The notes: generated from the sequence alone by a model not told the origin. Positions 33,722 to 43,478 are shown, numbered from the stretch's first letter. The stretch: 64,000 nucleotides of DNA from Bifidobacterium saimiriisciurei (GCF_010667655.1 NZ_WHZU01000002.1:120370-184369), one strand, 5' to 3'. Translations and numbers: made by a program.

Positions 33722-34567
33722 ATGAATACACTCAAGAAGGTCATCGCCGGTGTTCTGGCTGGCGTCACCATGATCTCACTCGCCGCCTGCGGCGGTTCCA
33801 GCAGCTCCGACGGCTCGGCCTCCTCCCAGCAGGGCCAGACCGTCGAGCAGATCAAGAAGGCCGGCACCATCCGCATCGCCACCTTCGGCGACCTGCCGCC
33901 CTACGGCTACGTGAAGAACGACGGCACCCGCGCCGGCTACGACGTCGCCCTCGGCAACCAGGTGGCCAAGGACCTCGGCGTGAAGGTCGACTGGGTCCAG
34001 GTGAACGCCGACGGCCGCGTGGACGCCCTCAAGTCCGACAAGGTCGACCTCGTGCTCGCCAACTTCACCGTGACCGACGAGCGCAAGCAGGTCGTCGACT
34101 TCGCCAGCCCGTACATGAAGGTCTCCATCGGCGTGGTCTCCCCCGACAAGGCCAAGATCACCAGCGCCGACCAGCTCAAGGGCAAGACCCTGGCCGTGAC
34201 CAAGGGCACCACCGCCGAGACGTTCTTCACCCAGAACTACCCCGACGTGAACCTGCAGAAGTTCGATTCCAAGACCCAGCAGTTCCAGGCGTTCAAGGAC
34301 GGCCGCGCCGACGCGCTCGCCGACGACAACACCTACCTGTACGCGTGGGCCAAGGACAACAAGGGCTACACCGTGGGCGTCAAGACCCTCGGCGAGGAAT
34401 CCACCATCTCCCCGGCCGTGAAGAAGGGCAACAAGAGCCTGCTCGACTGGACCAACAAGGAGATCAAGACCCTTACCGAGCAGGGCTTCTTCGAGAAGGC
34501 CTACCAGTCCGAGCTCGCTCCGAGCTTCACCTCCGACATCAAGCCGGAGGACGTCATCATCAAGTGA
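33722..34567 (+). CDS. Amino acid ABC transporter substrate-binding lipoprotein
   Basis: A 281-residue extracellular solute-binding protein family 3 member. The signal peptide ends in lipobox SLAAC with lipidated Cys23, followed by a Gly/Ser-rich linker. The first lobe has IRIATFGDLPPYGYVKNDGTRAGYDVALG, the usual ligand-binding start; VDLVLANFTVTDERKQVVDF follows, and the hinge region GKTLAVTKGTTAE starts lobe two. The lysine-rich, strongly biased codon use (nearly all C or G in third position) suggests high expression. It is the last gene of the operon, followed by a strong terminator. Confidence 0.95.
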   Translation: MNTLKKVIAGVLAGVTMISLAACGGSSSSDGSASSQQGQTVEQIKKAGTIRIATFGDLPPYGYVKNDGTRAGYDVALGNQVAKDLGVKVDWVQVNADGRVDALKSDKVDLVLANFTVTDERKQVVDFASPYMKVSIGVVSPDKAKITSADQLKGKTLAVTKGTTAETFFTQNYPDVNLQKFDSKTQQFQAFKDGRADALADDNTYLYAWAKDNKGYTVGVKTLGEESTISPAVKKGNKSLLDWTNKEIKTLTEQGFFEKAYQSELAPSFTSDIKPEDVIIK

Positions 34568-34612
34568 TGACGCTCGTGGCCTGAGGTTCAGGCTCGCAGC
34601 ATGACGATAACG

Positions 34613-34662
34613 AAATCGCCGTGGGATTCCGATTATGGAGCCCCACGGCGATTTTGTTGTTT
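34613..34662 (+). terminator. Rho-independent terminator of the amino acid transporter operon
   Basis: AAATCGCCGTGGG (34613-34625) pairs with CCCACGGCGATTT, with a short inner stem, followed by TTTTGTTGTTT. It lies 46 bases after the stop of the binding protein. Confidence 0.88.
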
Positions 34663-34708
34663 ATGGCCATGGAAACGGACCATCACTCCATCTGACCGGC
34701 TGCGTCGG

Positions 34709-34735
34709 TTACCTTCCCCTCAAGGGGGAAGGTAA
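34709..34735 (-). terminator. Terminator of the prolyl aminopeptidase-like gene
   Basis: TTACCTTCCCC pairs with GGGGAAGGTAA over a four- to five-base loop, 17 bases beyond the minus-strand stop at 34752. It stands opposite the operon terminator as the second half of a convergent pair. Confidence 0.7.
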
Positions 34736-34751
34736 AGGATAAAAGCTCGGG

Positions 34752-36191
34752 CTATTGCAGGTCGGCGAGGTCGCCGCGGTTCAGGGCCTCCTCGTAAAGC
34801 CGCCGGAACACGCGCGTGCCGTGATGCACGCCGTCATGCTCGAACTCGTTGGTCACCCATGCGTGGGAGTTTCCGACACGGGAGAGCGTATCGAGCTGCA
34901 TTCCCGAATCCACGTACATGTCGTCGTGGTAGACGGCCGCCTGCAACGGCACGTCGTTGCGCGCCAGCCGGCCGGCATCGTAGATGCGGCCGAAGCGCGT
35001 GTCCTCCATAAGCAGCTCCACCGCCGGTTTGAACGGTTTGAGGGAACTGTCCTCGTCGAACATCCACGGGAACACGGCCTCGCCGGTGAACATGAGCGGC
35101 CTCGCGTCCGCCGCGAATTCGGGATGGCGTTCCAGCTCATGCTGCGCGGCCCATTGAATCGGTCGTTCCAGCTCGCCGTCCGCGTAGATGAACTCCTGTA
35201 GTGGCCAGTACAGCGGCCGCTCGTACGATGCCGTGCGCGCCAGCACGTTCATGAGGAAACCCGTGGAAAGGGCCGCCGGCTCCTGACCAAACGCATGGTC
35301 GGCGTGGGCCACGCCCGATTCGTCGTCCTCGGGCAGAATCGCCCCGTCTCCCCCGGTGAACGCCTGGTCGACGAGCCAGTGCAGCCGCTCGAAGCTCGGC
35401 TTCATGCCGAAATCACCGCCCAGCATCTGCAGACGACGCACGGAGAACGGGTCGCAGTTCGGCAGCGTCACGTCACCCTGTGCCAGACGGTCGGCGATGG
35501 CGGCCACACGCCGTGCATCCTGCGGGTAACGTTCGTAATACTGCCGGGTCTTCATCATCATGCGCGGGAACGTATGCGCATACACCTCGACCGCATCCGC
35601 CGGCACATGCGGGATGCCGCCCGTGGTGAACGACGCGGCCAGACCATGCGGATACAGCGACAGATACGTAAGGGTGAGAAAACCGCCGTAGCTTTGGCCG
35701 AGGCTCGCCCAGCGCGCCCCGTCGAACGCCGTGAGCCGCAGGTATTCGAAGTCGCGGATGATGGAGTCGGCGAGGAACAGCTTCAGATAGTCGGCGGCCC
35801 GGCGCGCATCCATGCCTGAAATGACCCGTGCGTCGATACGCGAGGATCGGCCGGTGCCGCGTTGGTCGGGCAGGACCACACGGAAGTGTTTGATGGCCTC
35901 GGCTATCCAACCGTCGTCGTCCGGACCGAGCGGACGCGGGCACTGGCCGCCGGGACCCCCCTGTAGGAAGACCAGCAGCGGCAGGTCGTCATGCACATGC
36001 TCGGGCGCGCACAGCACCCGGTAGAACAGGCTCAACGTGGGAGGGAATCCGTCGCCGGCGCCCTTCGCCGACTTCGGCAGCCCCGAACGCATGACGTCGG
36101 CGGGGTCCGAGCCGTTCCAATCGGTCGGTACGGCGATGGAATGGTCCTCCACATACAGGCCCGGCACATAGTATTTCCCCAGCAATGGCAT
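34752..36191 (-). CDS. Alpha/beta hydrolase, proline iminopeptidase-like (S33)
   Basis: A 479-residue cytoplasmic peptidase-like hydrolase. The oxyanion motif is FLQGGPGGQCPRP near residue 77, then LPDQRGTGRSS near 108, and the nucleophile elbow is SLGQSYGGFLTL with the catalytic Ser at about 166. An Asp/His pair near the C-terminus (VDSGMQL, and HAW) completes the triad in the family pattern. Length and the PGGxCPRP form match the larger actinobacterial prolyl aminopeptidases, which release N-terminal proline from peptides. The N-terminal extension PLLGKYYVPGLYVEDHSIAVP is family typical. Confidence 0.88.
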   Translation of the reverse strand: MPLLGKYYVPGLYVEDHSIAVPTDWNGSDPADVMRSGLPKSAKGAGDGFPPTLSLFYRVLCAPEHVHDDLPLLVFLQGGPGGQCPRPLGPDDDGWIAEAIKHFRVVLPDQRGTGRSSRIDARVISGMDARRAADYLKLFLADSIIRDFEYLRLTAFDGARWASLGQSYGGFLTLTYLSLYPHGLAASFTTGGIPHVPADAVEVYAHTFPRMMMKTRQYYERYPQDARRVAAIADRLAQGDVTLPNCDPFSVRRLQMLGGDFGMKPSFERLHWLVDQAFTGGDGAILPEDDESGVAHADHAFGQEPAALSTGFLMNVLARTASYERPLYWPLQEFIYADGELERPIQWAAQHELERHPEFAADARPLMFTGEAVFPWMFDEDSSLKPFKPAVELLMEDTRFGRIYDAGRLARNDVPLQAAVYHDDMYVDSGMQLDTLSRVGNSHAWVTNEFEHDGVHHGTRVFRRLYEEALNRGDLADLQ

Positions 36192-36300
36192 GATGTTCGC
36201 TCCTTGTTCGTAACGTCATCGAACGTCATCATTGTCGCACCGAAATATGTCAATCATCATCCTTCGGAAGGATTGCGAAGGCGATAAGCACGGCTAGGCT

Positions 36301-38892
36301 ATGGGTGTGCACGCTTTCCCGAACATCCGCCATGCCGCCGTATCAGCCCGACGTTTCGCCGACCGCGATTTCATCACCGACGTCATACTGGCGTTGGCAT
36401 TGACGGGTCTGCTCAGCCTTACGGCCTCGTCGGATTATCTTTGGGGCCTGCAGGACGGCCTGCTGTTCCCCACGTCGGACAGGTCCCTCACCGCATGGAC
36501 ATGGGTCTACGCCCTGCCGTTGGCGTTCCGCCGCAAGGCACCGCACGCCTCGGCCATACTGTTCGTGGCGTTATGCCTCATCCAGCTCATATTCGGCCCG
36601 GCGATGGTGGTCACCGACTGCTTCGCATTGATGCAGCTGTATGCCGTGATCTCCTACGGCCGACGCGAGACCGCACGGCCGTTCATCATCATCGCGGTGG
36701 GCATGACCCTCCTGACGACGGGCGTCAACACCGCCGTACTCGCTTTCGGCCCGCTGACCACGCCCGGAGTAAACCGCTACCAGACGGCGCCGTATGAGTG
36801 TCTCACGCCGGCGGGCACGATAGACCTCGGATCATGCGACCCCGCATTACGCACCAACGCCGCCATCATGCTGGGCATGATACTGATCCCGGTCATCGCG
36901 GTCGTCATCATGGCATACTGGCAGCGGGCGCGACTCACCACCGCACGATGGATGCAGGAACGCAACGAGGCATTGGAAGCCCGACACGAGGAGGAGACCC
37001 GCATCGCGGCGCTCGCCGAACGCGCCCGCATCGCCCGCGACATGCATGACGTGGTGGCACATACGCTGTCGATCATCATCGTGCAGGCGGACGGCGGACG
37101 GTTCGCCGGCGCCAACGACCGCGAACTCGCCAAATCGACGATGACGACCATCCGTGACGAAAGCGCCAAGGCGCTCGCCGACATGCAGCGTCTGCTCGGC
37201 ATTTTCGGCGGGCATCATGCCGACGGGGACGACGCCGTGAAGGAACCGTCCAGACATCACGACGGATCGCAGGACGACGATCATCCGAATTACGCCAACA
37301 TCGACGATCTCGTCTCCCAGACGAGGGACGCCGCCCCCGACCTGCATCTGGAACGTAAGGCATTCGGAAACCCCCGACCCGACAGGCTCGACTCCCCGGC
37401 ACAAATCGTCGCCTATCGCGTGGTGCAGGAATCGCTGACGAACATCCGCAAGTACGCCGGACCGGACGTGCACGCAAGCATCGAGGAACGATGGGATGAG
37501 GACGGCCTGCGTCTGCGCATCATCGACGACGGCAGGGGCTCCGCATCGACGGCCGACGGCCATACGCCGGGCTATGGGCTGGTCGGCATGAGGGAGCGGC
37601 TGGAATCGCGGGGAGGCACCTGCATCGCCGGCCCCAGGGTCGGAGGCGGATTCGAGGTGACGGCGTTCATTCCCTTCACGCCCTCCCCCACCATGCGGGA
37701 TATGGCCGGTCCAATCGTCGACGGCCACGGGGAATCCCCTCATATGGAATCCGCGGCGAATGACGAACACAACGGCGCGGCCGGACGGATATCAACGCAT
37801 GTGGTCAGCGGCCTCAAACAGGCGGCGATCGACCACATCCATACGATAGTCAATATCGTACGAAACGACCGGAAGGAACGAAACGTCGGAAAGGCCCCGG
37901 AGGCCGACGACTTCAACATCATCGAGAAAGTGTCCGAATGGACCGAACGCCATTATCTGCTGATGGACCTGCTCATCGCCGTAACGCTGTTCATGATGTA
38001 CTACGTATCGGCGTCGGACGGCATGACGGCAGGATACGCCGTGATGCGGAACATCTCCAATATGATCACGCTGCTGCCGCTGGTATGGCGCAGACGGTTC
38101 CCCCAGGCCAGCGCCGCGGCGTTCGCCACGGTCACGATACTCGAACTGCTGATACTGCCGTGGAACACCCTGGCGCCATTGGTGTCGGTGTACTCCGTGT
38201 ATTCGGTGACGCTGTACGGGCCGAGAACCGCGAAACGATGGGTCATCCCCACGATTGCGCTCGGCTCGCTCGTATTCGCCGTCGACTTCACGGCGGAGAA
38301 CTACCTCGGCATGTCCACGACGGCGCTTATCGGCGGCATCCCCGCAATCACAGGGGACGCCGGAACGACGAAGTCCGTCGGGGCGCTGCCCGTACTGCTG
38401 ACCTGCGCGTTCGCTGCATGCATAACGTTGTTTGGCGTGATGGCGGCGGGCATGTGGTCACGGACCAGCGGCGCGAACATGCTGGTGCTGCAGGCGCGCG
38501 AGACGGCGTTGCGCGACGAGGAGGCCAAGCAGAGGATCCTCGCGGCGAACATGGAACGCGACCGCATCAGCGCGAACATCCGAGCCGATGTGTCCGACAC
38601 CCTGCTCGGCGTGATGGGCAAGGCCGACGCGGGACTGCGGCTGCTGGACTCGGATGACGTCGATGCACGGAGGGTGGCCGATGCGTTCGCGGGTATCGCC
38701 ACGGAGGGCCGTGCGGCGTTGAAACGCATGAGACAGCTGCTCGGCGTGCTACGCGAGACCGGCTTCAGCGACGAAAGACAGCAGGAGGGAATGCAGCTGG
38801 CTCCCGCAAGTTCTTTGGACGAGCAGCTACAGTGGAAGGCCGAAGGACCGATGGACGGGACCGTAACGAACCACGACGGCCAGTCCCAGTGA
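36301..38892 (+). CDS. Double-length NarL-type histidine kinase fused to a pseudokinase half
   Basis: An 863-residue fusion of two kinase-like halves. Half one (1-470) has about five membrane segments, a coiled region, and the dimerisation motif ERARIARDMHDVVAHT with phospho-acceptor His249. A long acidic insert (DGDDAVKEPSRHHDGSQDDDH) follows, then an ATPase domain with N box VVQESLTNIRKYA, G1 DDGRGSAS and G2 GYGLVGMRERLESRGG. Half two (about 530-863) again has about five to six membrane segments and a coiled stretch, but its motif reads ERDRISANIRADVSDT with Arg761 in place of His. It stops after a further 80 residues without any ATPase domain. ATG 36301 lacks a ribosome site; TAGGCT just before it may be a -10 element. 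The regulator gene follows 20 bases later. Confidence 0.88.
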   Translation: MGVHAFPNIRHAAVSARRFADRDFITDVILALALTGLLSLTASSDYLWGLQDGLLFPTSDRSLTAWTWVYALPLAFRRKAPHASAILFVALCLIQLIFGPAMVVTDCFALMQLYAVISYGRRETARPFIIIAVGMTLLTTGVNTAVLAFGPLTTPGVNRYQTAPYECLTPAGTIDLGSCDPALRTNAAIMLGMILIPVIAVVIMAYWQRARLTTARWMQERNEALEARHEEETRIAALAERARIARDMHDVVAHTLSIIIVQADGGRFAGANDRELAKSTMTTIRDESAKALADMQRLLGIFGGHHADGDDAVKEPSRHHDGSQDDDHPNYANIDDLVSQTRDAAPDLHLERKAFGNPRPDRLDSPAQIVAYRVVQESLTNIRKYAGPDVHASIEERWDEDGLRLRIIDDGRGSASTADGHTPGYGLVGMRERLESRGGTCIAGPRVGGGFEVTAFIPFTPSPTMRDMAGPIVDGHGESPHMESAANDEHNGAAGRISTHVVSGLKQAAIDHIHTIVNIVRNDRKERNVGKAPEADDFNIIEKVSEWTERHYLLMDLLIAVTLFMMYYVSASDGMTAGYAVMRNISNMITLLPLVWRRRFPQASAAAFATVTILELLILPWNTLAPLVSVYSVYSVTLYGPRTAKRWVIPTIALGSLVFAVDFTAENYLGMSTTALIGGIPAITGDAGTTKSVGALPVLLTCAFAACITLFGVMAAGMWSRTSGANMLVLQARETALRDEEAKQRILAANMERDRISANIRADVSDTLLGVMGKADAGLRLLDSDDVDARRVADAFAGIATEGRAALKRMRQLLGVLRETGFSDERQQEGMQLAPASSLDEQLQWKAEGPMDGTVTNHDGQSQ

Positions 38893-38912
38893 ACAAGGGA
38901 GGAACGGCATTC

Positions 38913-39608
38913 ATGTCGGACATGTCGAAACATTGCATTCGCGTGGTCATCGCGGACGACCAAGAGCTGGTCCGCGCCGGATTCGCCATGGTCATCGGCT
39001 CGCAACCCGACCTCGCCGTGGTCGGTCAGGCGGGAGACGGCGCCGAGGCGGTGGCTGCGGTCGAGCGGCTGCATCCGGATGTGGTGCTCATGGACGTGCG
39101 CATGCCCGGCATGGACGGCATCGAGGCGACGCGCCGCATCGCCTCGGCCGGCGACGACGGTCACTCCCCGACGCGTGTCGTCATCCTGACGACCTTCGAC
39201 TTGGACGAATACGTGATGGCCGCCATCGATGCGGGGGCCTCCGGGTTCCTGCTCAAGGACACCGAACCCGAGGCGCTGCTTGACGCCATCCGCACGGTGT
39301 ATCAGGGCAACGCCATCATCGCGCCGTCGGCCACCAAACGTCTCATCGAGAAGATAAACGACGGCCGCATCGCGCAACGGTCCGCTTCCCCGGCGGACTA
39401 CACCGATCCCGAATTGGAGCTGCTCACCGACCGCGAGCGCGAGGTGCTGGTCGAGATCGCGCATGGCCTGAGCAATCAGGAGATTGCCGACAAGCTGTTC
39501 GTGAGTCTGCCGACGGTGAAGACGCATGTGGCGCATATTCTCGCGAAGATCAACGCGCGCGACCGCGTGCAGGCGGTGGTGTTCGCCTACGAGAACCATC
39601 TGGTGTAG
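38913..39608 (+). CDS. LuxR/NarL family response regulator
   Basis: A 231-residue response regulator. The receiver domain (8-130) has acidic pocket DD at 15-16, phospho-acceptor Asp61 in VVLMDVRMPGMDG, the switch Thr in ILTTFD, and Lys in GFLLKDTEPEAL. The LuxR-type helix-turn-helix (about 165-225) reads LTDREREVLVEIAHGLSNQE onward to VKTHVAHILAKI. GGGAGGAA eight bases before ATG 38913 sets the start. It is the cognate partner of the upstream fused kinase; the ABC exporter genes facing it are likely targets. Confidence 0.95.
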   Translation: MSDMSKHCIRVVIADDQELVRAGFAMVIGSQPDLAVVGQAGDGAEAVAAVERLHPDVVLMDVRMPGMDGIEATRRIASAGDDGHSPTRVVILTTFDLDEYVMAAIDAGASGFLLKDTEPEALLDAIRTVYQGNAIIAPSATKRLIEKINDGRIAQRSASPADYTDPELELLTDREREVLVEIAHGLSNQEIADKLFVSLPTVKTHVAHILAKINARDRVQAVVFAYENHLV

Positions 39609-39671
39609 TTCTGGCCCGCCGCCGTCGACGGGTCGGAGCGGCGCGGCGCGGATGCCCGCCCCGAAATGGAC

Positions 39672-39714
39672 GATGCCCGCCGTTTCAAGTCCGGAGACGT
39701 GTCGTGCGGGCATC
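39672..39714 (+). terminator. Possible terminator after the response regulator
   Basis: GATGCCCGC (39672-39680) pairs with GCGGGCATC (39706-39714) around a 25-base loop; another GATGCCCGCC at 39651 offers an alternative arm. No T run follows directly. The rest of the convergent gap 39609-39819 shows no gene. Confidence 0.35.
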
Positions 39715-39819
39715 ACTGGGGAATGCGATTCTTCTCTTATCTGTTGTGTTCCGTTATAGGCTTCTCGTCTGGGAGAAACCTTGACGGCCCATCGGTGTTT
39801 TCCCTGAAGGCGGCGGCTT

Positions 39820-42456
39820 CTAGGCTTCGGCCAGCGCCTCCACGGGCGCGGTGCGCGCCGCCCGGCGGGCGGGTGCCACGCTGGCGATGAGCGCCGCTAT
39901 GGCCGCGACCAGCAGGATGGCCGCATACATGCGCCAATCGACCGGGTACCGTACGGTGCCGATGGAGGATAGCGCCACGTTCGAGCCGAGCCAGCCGAAT
40001 ATCGTGCCGACGACGAGACCGACGCCGCCGCTGCCGAGCGAGATGAACAGCGCCTCGACGGCGAGTGAACGGCGCAGCTGGCCGCGGGTCATGCCGATGG
40101 CCCGCAGGGTGGCCGATTCGCGGGTGCGTTCGATCACCGACAATGACAGCGTGTTGGCCACGCCGACGAGGGCGATGAGCACGGCGACGGAGAGCAGGGC
40201 GACGAGCACGGCCATGGCCATGTCGATATTCTGGTTCCATTGCATGCGTTCGGCGATGGATCCCGTGACCTGCACGCCGGGTTCGTCGCTGACGGCGTTC
40301 TGGACCGCGGCGAACAGGTCGGCGGCCGTGGTGGTGCCGTCGGATTTCACCCAGATCTGCGTGACGGTGGGCACGCCTGCGGCCTTGATCGCCGCCGGGT
40401 CGACAAGGGCCACGCCCGCGTAGTCGGAGCTGACGCGGAAGTCCGACTTGTATGCCGTCAGCGTGGCGGTTCCGGCGGGATTCTCGGAGCCGTCGGCCTT
40501 GGCACCATCGGCGGCGTCCATGGCGTTGAAGGAGACGTCGACCTTGTCGCCGTTCTCTATGGGGTTGGTCTTGTCTCCCATCGTCGTCATCATGTCGATG
40601 ACGTCTCGTCCGATGGGGTGTGTGGCTTCGGCGGCGTTGAACACCCTGGCTCGCTGACGTTCGCTGATGCCGATCGCTTCGACGGTGACCTTATCGGAGG
40701 AGCCGGGCTGTTTCCATTGGGCGACGGCGGTGGCGACGGGTTCGGCCGCTTTCACGCCATGGACGCCGGTGATCTTTCTGACCATGCGCTGGTCGAGGTT
40801 CGGTCCGGTGACCTGCAGGTCCACGCTGTAACGGGAGTCGAGTGCCCCCGCGGCGGTGGCCTTGGCGCTGGCCGCGCCGGTGCCGATGCATGACACCAGG
40901 GTGACGCCGATGAGCAGGGCTGCTCCGGTGGCGGCGATGCGCCGGGGGTTCCTGCGGATGTTCGCCGAGGCGATAGCCGCGCTCGGCCCGATATGGCCGG
41001 CCAGCGACCCGGCGGCATGCAGGAGTGCGGGCAGCCATCGGACGGCCGACAGCAGCAGGCCGACAAACGCCATGGCCATGCCGGCCATGAGCGGCAGGAG
41101 GATGATGTCGCCGCTAATCATCGTGGTCTGATGGAGGTCGAGCCTTCGGTTCTGCCAGACGGAGAACGCCATGGCCGCGATGCCGAGGACGATCATGGCC
41201 ATGCTGGCGAACATGCGCACGAGGCCGGCGCGACGGGTGTCGGTCAGTTCGATGGGGCGCAGTGCCTCCAATGGGGACACCGCCGTGGTGGACCGTGCGG
41301 CGCCGAGGGAGGCGAGCATGGTGACGGCCACGCCGAACGCGAGCGGCACCCAGAACACCTGCGGCGTGGGAATGAGCGAGAATTCAATGCCCTGCAGTCG
41401 CAGTCCGGAGACGTGCAGCCCGCCCATGAGAGCCAGTGCGGCGGCGATGCCCAGCATGGACGACACCAGTCCCAGCAGTGCGGACTCGCCGAGCACCGAG
41501 GCGTACAGCTGCCCCTTTCGCGCCCCGATGGCGCGCAGCAGCGCCAGCGTGCGACGTCGGCGCGCCACCAGCACCTGGAAGGTGTTGGCAATCACCAATG
41601 CGGCGACGAACATGGCGAGCGCCCCGAAGGAAAGCATGAACGTGGTGATGATGTTGGTGCCGTTTCCGCTGAGCTGTTTCATCTGCTTGTCGGCGTAGTC
41701 GTTCACGCCGGTGACGGAGATGCCTGACGGCAGCGCCTTGCGCACCTGGGCTGTCACCTGTTCCCTGCTGGAGCCGTTCGGCGGGTCGACAAGCAGGTAC
41801 AGTACGCCGGCGGGCAGGTCGGCGAAGCTTCCGCCCATTCCGGACATCGTGGCGGTGTCCCGTTCGCTGATGGCCGCCGCTCCCCCATATGAGGCGAATG
41901 CGCCGTTGTCGTCCCGGGTGAGGCCGACGACCTTCTCGCGCAGGACATGCGCCGTGCCCGCGCCGGCGTAATCGGAGGAGTCGTCGATGGTGATGACGTC
42001 GCCGACGCCGACGCCTAGCCGGTCGGCCGCGTCGGCCGGCAGCGCTATCTCGCCGTCGGCTTTCGGCCATGCGCCGTTGGTGAGGGTGATGGGCATGAGC
42101 CGGGTGTTCCCGGCGACGGGGATTGCCGGCAGCGTGGAATGCCTGCCTCTGAAGCTGGCCTGCACCTGAGCGCCGACGTTCGGTCGCACGCCGGCGACGC
42201 CGTCGATGCGTTCGAGTCGGTCGATATGGTAGTCGGCCACGGTGGGCATCGCGCTCGCAGGGTCATCGTCGGAGGAGGCGACGACGTAGTTGGCGTCGCC
42301 GAACATGGCGGTCATCTGGCGTCGCATCGAATGATCGAGCGTGTTGCCGAACAGGAAGGTGCTGGAGATGAACAGCGTGCCTATGAGAATGGCGATGCCG
42401 GCGGGGATGAGCATTTTCGCGTTACGCCGCATCAGTCGGATGGTGATGGAGAACAT
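39820..42456 (-). CDS. FtsX-like ABC exporter permease (two FtsX domains)
   Basis: An 878-residue permease of the MacB/LolC-like exporter type. A single N-terminal membrane segment (MLIPAGIAILIGTLFISSTF) precedes a large extracellular domain (about 40-255). Three membrane segments of the first FtsX domain follow at about 265-400 (FMLSFGALAMFVAALVIANTFQ), then further segments. A second extracellular domain (about 520-750) leads to the second FtsX domain at the C-terminus with AVLIALVGVANTLSLSVIERTRE. This ten-segment layout is that of bacterial peptide, lipid or antibiotic exporters. GAGGAAAGGGAC precedes ATG 42456; the long upstream open frame is not coding. Its ATPase gene lies 29 bases upstream. 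Confidence 0.92.
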   Translation of the reverse strand: MFSITIRLMRRNAKMLIPAGIAILIGTLFISSTFLFGNTLDHSMRRQMTAMFGDANYVVASSDDDPASAMPTVADYHIDRLERIDGVAGVRPNVGAQVQASFRGRHSTLPAIPVAGNTRLMPITLTNGAWPKADGEIALPADAADRLGVGVGDVITIDDSSDYAGAGTAHVLREKVVGLTRDDNGAFASYGGAAAISERDTATMSGMGGSFADLPAGVLYLLVDPPNGSSREQVTAQVRKALPSGISVTGVNDYADKQMKQLSGNGTNIITTFMLSFGALAMFVAALVIANTFQVLVARRRRTLALLRAIGARKGQLYASVLGESALLGLVSSMLGIAAALALMGGLHVSGLRLQGIEFSLIPTPQVFWVPLAFGVAVTMLASLGAARSTTAVSPLEALRPIELTDTRRAGLVRMFASMAMIVLGIAAMAFSVWQNRRLDLHQTTMISGDIILLPLMAGMAMAFVGLLLSAVRWLPALLHAAGSLAGHIGPSAAIASANIRRNPRRIAATGAALLIGVTLVSCIGTGAASAKATAAGALDSRYSVDLQVTGPNLDQRMVRKITGVHGVKAAEPVATAVAQWKQPGSSDKVTVEAIGISERQRARVFNAAEATHPIGRDVIDMMTTMGDKTNPIENGDKVDVSFNAMDAADGAKADGSENPAGTATLTAYKSDFRVSSDYAGVALVDPAAIKAAGVPTVTQIWVKSDGTTTAADLFAAVQNAVSDEPGVQVTGSIAERMQWNQNIDMAMAVLVALLSVAVLIALVGVANTLSLSVIERTRESATLRAIGMTRGQLRRSLAVEALFISLGSGGVGLVVGTIFGWLGSNVALSSIGTVRYPVDWRMYAAILLVAAIAALIASVAPARRAARTAPVEALAEA

Positions 42457-42485
42457 TGGTCGTCCCTTTCCTCTCGTGCGGTGGT

Positions 42486-43376
42486 TCAGCGTGCGGTCAT
42501 GGCGTCGGCGGTGGAGCGTCGGCGCTCTTCCATGAGCAGTTCGTTCATGCGTTCGGCGGTCGGCCGGTTTTCGTCGGCGACGATGCGGCCGTCGGCGAAG
42601 ATGATGGCACGGTCGGCGTAGGATGCGGCGACCGCGTCGTGGGTGACCATGATGATGGTCTGTCCGAGTTCTCGTACGGAGCGCTTGAGGAATTCCAGTA
42701 CTTCGGCGCTGGAGACGGAGTCGAGGTTGCCGGTGGGTTCGTCGGCGAAGACGATGCCGGGTTTGGCGATGAGCGCACGGGCGATGGCGACGCGCTGCTG
42801 CTGGCCGCCGGACAGTTCGTTGGGCCGGTGGTCCATGCGTTGTTCGAGTCCGAGCGTGCGTACGAGCGTGCGCAGCCATGCGCGGTCGGGTTTGGCTCCG
42901 GCGAGGGTGAGCGGCATGAGGATGTTCTGTTCGGCCGTGAACATGGGGAGCAGGTTGAAGCTCTGGAAGATGAAGCCGATTCTGCGTCGGCGCAGCAGGG
43001 TGAGCTCGCGGTCGTTCATCGTGGTGATGTCGCGTCCGTCGAACAGGATGTGTCCGGCTGTGGCGGAGTCGAGTCCGGCGAGCGTGTGCATGAGCGTGGA
43101 CTTGCCTGAGCCGGATGGTCCCATGATCGCGGTGAACCGTCCGCGTTCGAAGCTCACGTCGACGCCTCGCAGCGCGTGCACGGCGGCGGCGCCCTCACCG
43201 TAGTCCTTGGTCAGTCCGATGGCCTCGATGGCCACCGATGAATGGCGTGCGGGCTCGCGGCCGGGCGGCAGGGGGATATCGTATGCGGTATCCGTCGGAC
43301 GTGCCACGTGCCTGGCGGCGCCGGTCATGCCTCCGGTGGCGAATGTCCTGGCTGCCGTATTCGTATGACGACCCAT
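42486..43376 (-). CDS. ABC exporter ATP-binding protein (LolD/MacB type)
   Basis: A 296-residue ATPase. Walker A GPSGSGKST lies near residue 86, FIFQSFNLLPMFTAEQN holds the Q-loop, signature LSGGQQQR is near 190, Walker B GIVFADEPTGNLDS near 210, and H-loop MVTHDAVAA near 245. This is the LolD/MacB/SalX pattern. An N-terminal extension of about 50 residues (Thr/Ala/Arg rich) precedes the domain and is unusual for the family. AAGGA seven bases before ATG 43376 supports this start despite the extension. It forms an operon with the FtsX permease downstream and is probably regulated by the facing two-component system. Confidence 0.92.
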   Translation of the reverse strand: MGRHTNTAARTFATGGMTGAARHVARPTDTAYDIPLPPGREPARHSSVAIEAIGLTKDYGEGAAAVHALRGVDVSFERGRFTAIMGPSGSGKSTLMHTLAGLDSATAGHILFDGRDITTMNDRELTLLRRRRIGFIFQSFNLLPMFTAEQNILMPLTLAGAKPDRAWLRTLVRTLGLEQRMDHRPNELSGGQQQRVAIARALIAKPGIVFADEPTGNLDSVSSAEVLEFLKRSVRELGQTIIMVTHDAVAASYADRAIIFADGRIVADENRPTAERMNELLMEERRRSTADAMTAR

Positions 43377-43478
43377 CACTTTTTCCTTTCGTTCGGTCTC
43401 CGGGCCATGACGGCCCTGCTGGTTACCAAACTACGGAAAAACGGATGCCCGCCATATCGTACGTAGGGCGGAAAAACA

